64,000 nucleotides of DNA, taken from NCBI GenBank assembly GCA_034670405.1, contig JAXDDX010000002.1, positions 2,698,001 to 2,762,000 on the forward strand, read 5' to 3'. Positions 59,730-64,000 of this stretch are shown here, one piece after another. Position numbers and translations under genes: made by a program. Each line of letters opens with the position of its first letter. Position 1 is the stretch's first letter. Under the pieces are notes generated by a model. It searched no databases. It worked only from the letters and a program-made list of their open reading frames with translations, and was not told where the DNA came from. Origin of the DNA: Hoplostethus atlanticus. Taxonomy: Eukaryota > Chordata > Actinopteri > Trachichthyiformes > Trachichthyidae.

Positions 59730-62490
59730 ATGCAGTCCATCAGAGGTGAGTGCTGTTTTTTAGCCGTCAAACCTTCATTGGATTTCCACTGAATTTTCCC
59801 TCAAAAGCTTGCAGGTTTCTAGTCAGTTTTGGAAGGGTTAGTCTGCAGTCCTTAACACAGCTGTGTATTTTTTTTCTTGTGCTATGTCACAGTTACTAAA
59901 ACACGGCTATGATTACTCTTACTCCTTTACTAGACTTGAAGCCCAACTTCAGCGTCCCACCTCCATCCTCCATGGCTCCTGGACCCGATGCCTATCACCA
60001 GGGCAGCATCAGGATGACTCTGGAGGACAGCGACCTTTGGAAGTCCTTTCATGAAATAGGAACAGAGATGATCATCACTAAACCGGGAAGGTAAGACCAG
60101 CCTGAATACACAAGGCAGTTCAAAATGTTGGACAGCTAACTCTAGTGCCTAATGTCACTGTGACTGTTTTGTGTATTTGATTGTTTGAAAGGGATTGATT
60201 GTTTGAACGCTTGTATTTTTCAGGAGAATGTTTCCACATTGTAAAATTAATCTCGCCGGGCTGATTCCATGCGCCAAGTATATCTTGTTGGTCGACATGG
60301 TCCCTGAGGATGGCTTCAGGTATAAGGTAAGAGAGATTTATCATTCATTTGAATTTGAATCAGATCAGAAAGTCATCTTGGTTTTAATGATTGAAGTGAA
60401 GGAGCATCTTTTATTTCCTGCCCCGCAGCTGAAAAAGTAAAAACAATCAAAATGTTAGCCTTGATTTTTATCGAGCAACCATGGCATTGGCCACAGATTT
60501 CCCCCGAGCAGCATCCCCAGACAACCCCATCGTCAGTTTATCACCCCCTCCCCTGACATTGTACATCAAAGGGTGTTATCTCTTCCTGTTTTTCTATCCC
60601 CTGCTGGGAGCCCACTGTAGTACCCCCCTGTCTCTGTGGGTGGTGTAGGCCAGCCATCACTCTCCACTCTACCGGCCCCTTGCACTGTGGGAAGGGAAGA
60701 CGGTGCTCCTCTGTAAATCACCTTTGTATGACAGATTAGCCTAATGATGCTTTGACTTTCTGTCTCCTTCCAGTGGAATAAAGAGAAATGGGAGGTGGCA
60801 GGAAAAGCAGAGCCCCAGCCTCCCTGCAGGACCTACCTCCACCCAGACTCCCCAGCCCTAGGGAGCCACTGGATGAAGCAATCTATCTCCTTCCTGAAGC
60901 TCAAGCTCACCAACAATACGTTGGACCAGCATGGCCATGTAAGTAGGATTAATCAGAATGGATCGCTCAGTTCCAAATGATATCTACATATAAAGAGAGT
61001 GATTGATGGCAACAAACTAAAAAAAAGGATGGTACTTTTTAAAGGATAGTGGGTAGTTTAAATCCTCGATTGATAAAATGATGACTCTTACAGACTGAAT
61101 TTTTTCCCCAAAATGTTTTATTAAAAATACATTCTTCCTCTCTCCAGATCATTTTGCACTCCATGCATCGCTACCACCCGCGCTTCCACATCATTCAGGC
61201 AGATGATCTCTTCAGCGTCCGCTGGAGTGTCTTCCAGACCTTCACCTTCCCTGAGACCTCCTTCACAGCAGTCACCGCCTACCAGAACACTAAGGTCAGT
61301 CTCCTTTTCACTGTTGCTGCTAGTGTTGAGGAAATGGCACAATACTGAGATTTTAACCTATTTGACGTTATTCCCCCAGATAACAAAGCTGAAGATCGAC
61401 CACAACCCTTTTGCAAAAGGTTTCCGAGATGAAGGAACTAATTCAAAAAGGTAGGCATGGTTGTCGTACTCCTCACAGACTGTTTTCTTGACACTTGACA
61501 GTATTTAGTAATGTAATGAGTATTGCTTTAATGAACCTGGTGTTTCTCTGTAGGCGTGCAACCAAGAGCCCAGCCTGCCCTGAAAAGCGAGCCAAGACGA
61601 CAGGCGTTCTGAACAGAGAGTCTGAGGAGGACAGCCCTCCAGGTATTGACTCGAGACTCTACTCCTGATGCTGGTGTTTCTAGTGCTGTTGTGTTCCCTG
61701 CTGTAAGTTGATCCGATAATCTGTGTTTTTCAGATTTCTCATCATACGAGAGTTACGAGGGGGAGGAAAGAGACCCGCCGAAAAGGAAAGAGGTTGATGC
61801 GGTGAAGGAGGAGCGTTACTCCCCTTGGGCTGCCGAGAGGGAGCACAGTGCCAGGACAGAATCCCCTACTGGAGCAGACACCAGGGACATGTACAACACA
61901 GAGCAGCTTGTGCCTGCACCAGCTTCATACCAGCCTTACAGGTGAGGACTGCCAAAGTTGTACACATCCTCTGCAACATAGAAGAATTTAATTTTGTCAT
62001 ACTAAACATGCCACCCGACAAAACATTAACAACATTCCCTTTGCTCTTCAGGTTCCATGAATATGGAAAGTCTCCGTCTCCCTCCTCCAGCATCGGCAGC
62101 AGTAATGGAGGATCAGGACGCACCAGCTTTGAGTCTAGGGTTCCCGATGTTGCGACGGTCCCTGATCACGATTCTTCAAAGTCCCGTACGCACGAGATTG
62201 GACCGTCTCCCTGTGGCCCCCAGCACCTTCCAGGCCACCAGGACTACACTGGGGTGCTCAACATGAGCATGGCCCAGGCCAGCAAGCCAGGGGTGCTTGG
62301 CCACCACATCTACAGCCCCTACAGTGCCGAGCAGCCCCTGGGTCAGTGGAGTGGCCCCAGCCCCGCCCAGTATCCTCCTCCTCACCACCTGACCGCTGAC
62401 TACACCACACAAGCTGTGCACCATGGCTATCACCATGGCAACGTGGCCGAATGGAGCCAGTATCCGCTATTCTCCTATTCCTGCTGGTGA
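59730..62490 (+). CDS. tbx16: T-box transcription factor Tbx16 (spadetail)
   Basis: Nine exons join in frame: 59730-59745, 59934-60090, 60224-60326, 60774-60938, 61148-61294, 61380-61450, 61554-61642, 61734-61941 and 62052-62490, giving 464 residues. The protein starts [16 protein letters not shown]. The T-box spans about residues 35-218, with landmarks [92 protein letters not shown] and [11 protein letters not shown]. The C-terminus is Ser/Pro/His-rich and ends [12 protein letters not shown]. The start and end peptides match zebrafish Tbx16 as I remember it, favouring tbx16 over tbx16l or tbx6. Tbx16 is a nuclear DNA-binding factor for paraxial mesoderm migration and somite formation, binding AGGTGTGA-type sites. 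All introns are GT-AG and no break is seen. The first exon holds only 16 coding bases. Confidence 0.93.
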
Positions 62491-62901
62491 GCGAATCTTC
62501 AGTGAGGAGAAACTACTGACTGAGAGTGACTTTATAGATGCTGCTGCGCCATCTTGCCCAGAATGTTGATCCAGTGCTCACAGCTATGAGAATGCATGCC
62601 CAGACAAGAGCCAGAGGCCTGTGTCAAGAACGGAAAAAGTGAAAGATGAAAAGAAGTAAGGATGCAGTCACATCTGACATCCAGACTGCTGCTGTCACAG
62701 GAGGATTCGGCCTCCAGTGCTACGTGAAAGTAAAGTGAAGTGCCATATGTCGTGCTAATTAGTTGTCTTATTGTTGAATTGTCTATTTATTTTGTATTTG
62801 AATTTAAGTTTCTCTTAAGTTTAAATATTATTTTTGTAAAAAAAAAACAACAACAAAGACTAAAAAACATCAGTGTGCTTGAAATTGTGACGTGATCTGA
62901 A

Positions 62902-62907
62902 AATAAA
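62902..62907 (+). terminator. tbx16 polyadenylation signal
   Basis: AATAAA about 410 bp after the stop codon, the first clear canonical signal downstream, implying a 3' UTR of roughly 430 nt. Confidence 0.65.
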
Positions 62908-62929
62908 AACCTAAAAGTTGCAATGATTT

Positions 62930-64000
62930 TGATGTTTCCTTTGTGTTTGGTAGTAGCATTCAAAACACGAGCCTCCTCTACAGTATACATTTGAATGCCT
63001 GATAGCCGGCTAGCTCTGAAAACCAATACATCCTGTGGTTGAGTTTGTTTGTATTTCCTCTTTGTTGATCTAACGAGGACCACACTAGTCTCGACTGGCC
63101 CTGCATGCATTAAAGACCTCGTGTAATTGTGACTGGAAGGGGGAAAGGCCTCACCTGCTGAGGTTTACCCACTGGCATCACAAAACATTGCACGACTATC
63201 GTTCTCCATCACAATGAGCTTTAAACAGCATGAAAATGGAGGGCTGTTGGCTCCCTTTCACAATTGAAAAACACAGGGCTGTGCTCATCACCCCCACCCC
63301 GGGTGGATATGAGCTGCTAATGACCGTTGTAAAGGCCCGGGGGGGGGGGGGGAGGGGGGCGTCATCCTTCAGGAACAATTCTGGCGTGGTGTGGGCTTTA
63401 ATTCAACACAATTCATTAGCTTATAGGCTTCTTGAACCATTACAGCCATATGTCCAGCTGATCGATGATGCACACCGAAGGAGAATGGAGATCTGAATAG
63501 GTTTCTGCACTGCTCCGTCACGCTTAGTCGTTCTGGTCATTGCTGATTATTAGATGTGGGTCAATGTAATGAAGTTCAAATTCTGAGTGATTATATTGCT
63601 CAGAAGCCGGTTCTTTGATGAGATCCAGTAAATAAAATCACCTTGAAGTGAGCTGGGAAGTTGGAATACTGCTCCGGGAAGATGGGGGATTTGTCCCCCA
63701 TCTTCTCAATTCACATACTTACCAGACAAAGACACAACACTTGGTAAACAACTGCTTGGTGTAAAATACTAAATTGTGCACAATTTCAGCTGCGGCAGAA
63801 ACTAATAATCACACAGGTTGCAAAAGTTTAGATGAAGCTTCTTCAAAATGTTGTGCTTGACAACTAGGGTAGAACATCTACAAATAAAATGTGTGTGAGG
63901 AACTAAACAATGTATTCTAATTTTAAAGCCAAACCTCTGGTATGTGCTATATATATGCTATATAAAATAGCATAAATATGCTATTTGATCACCAGCATGT
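62930..64000. other. Region downstream of tbx16
   Basis: No gene is recognised to the right edge. A G run (63339-63352 and 63354-63359) and short AT-rich stretches are the only notable features. Confidence 0.55.
63339..63359. repeat. Poly-G run with one A
   Basis: Fourteen G, one A, then six G; a G-quadruplex-prone, length-variable run. Confidence 0.9.

Noticed and set aside
1-64000. CRISPR arrays, prophage, bacterial operons or endogenous retroviruses
   Set aside because: No repeat-spacer array, paired long terminal repeats with retroviral frames or prokaryotic gene layout was seen. The sequence is vertebrate nuclear.

Overview
The window is vertebrate nuclear DNA, and a ray-finned (teleost) fish is the best fit. 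Protein-coding genes are split into many short GT-AG exons. The introns carry long (CA)n/(TG)n microsatellites, tRNA-derived SINEs and small terminal-inverted-repeat transposons of fish type. The last gene is tbx16, a T-box gene of fishes and amphibians. I cannot name the species.

Left to right there are four protein genes. (1) The first coding exon of dock5 lies on the minus strand at 1547-1589; the rest of the gene runs off the left edge. (2) A complete four-exon neurofilament-light gene (nefl) lies on the minus strand at 8065-10331. (3) A complete 37-coding-exon cabin1 gene lies on the plus strand at 13726-51972, with a probable non-coding first exon ending at 13022. (4) A complete nine-exon tbx16 gene lies on the plus strand at 59730-62490. 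All exon boundaries were read from the sequence, and the joined frames match the expected proteins: 585 residues for NF-L, 2220 for CABIN1 after allowing for one extra base in exon 32, and 464 for Tbx16. I found no RNA genes, no CRISPR arrays and no retroviral fossils.

nefl and cabin1 are transcribed divergently from about 2.6 kb, which holds a 1.16 kb internally deleted Tc1/mariner-type transposon. cabin1 and tbx16 are in tandem, about 7.8 kb apart; that gap holds the cabin1 3' UTR, a tRNA-Lys-like SINE and a cluster of T-box and E-box motifs that could serve tbx16. The genes do not form a pathway. DOCK5 is a Rac guanine-nucleotide exchange factor, NF-L is an axonal filament subunit, CABIN1 restrains calcineurin and MEF2 and belongs to the HIRA histone H3.3 chaperone complex, and Tbx16 is a mesodermal transcription factor.

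The observations most worth following are all in or near cabin1. One is an apparent one-base insertion that removes the calcineurin/MEF2-binding C-terminus. Another is an internal promoter-like block whose exon ends in an ATG exactly in frame with the next cabin1 exon. A third is a possible 30-nt microexon. A fourth is an exon whose splice acceptor sits directly on a 59-bp (GT)n repeat. I see no wholly new biological system here.
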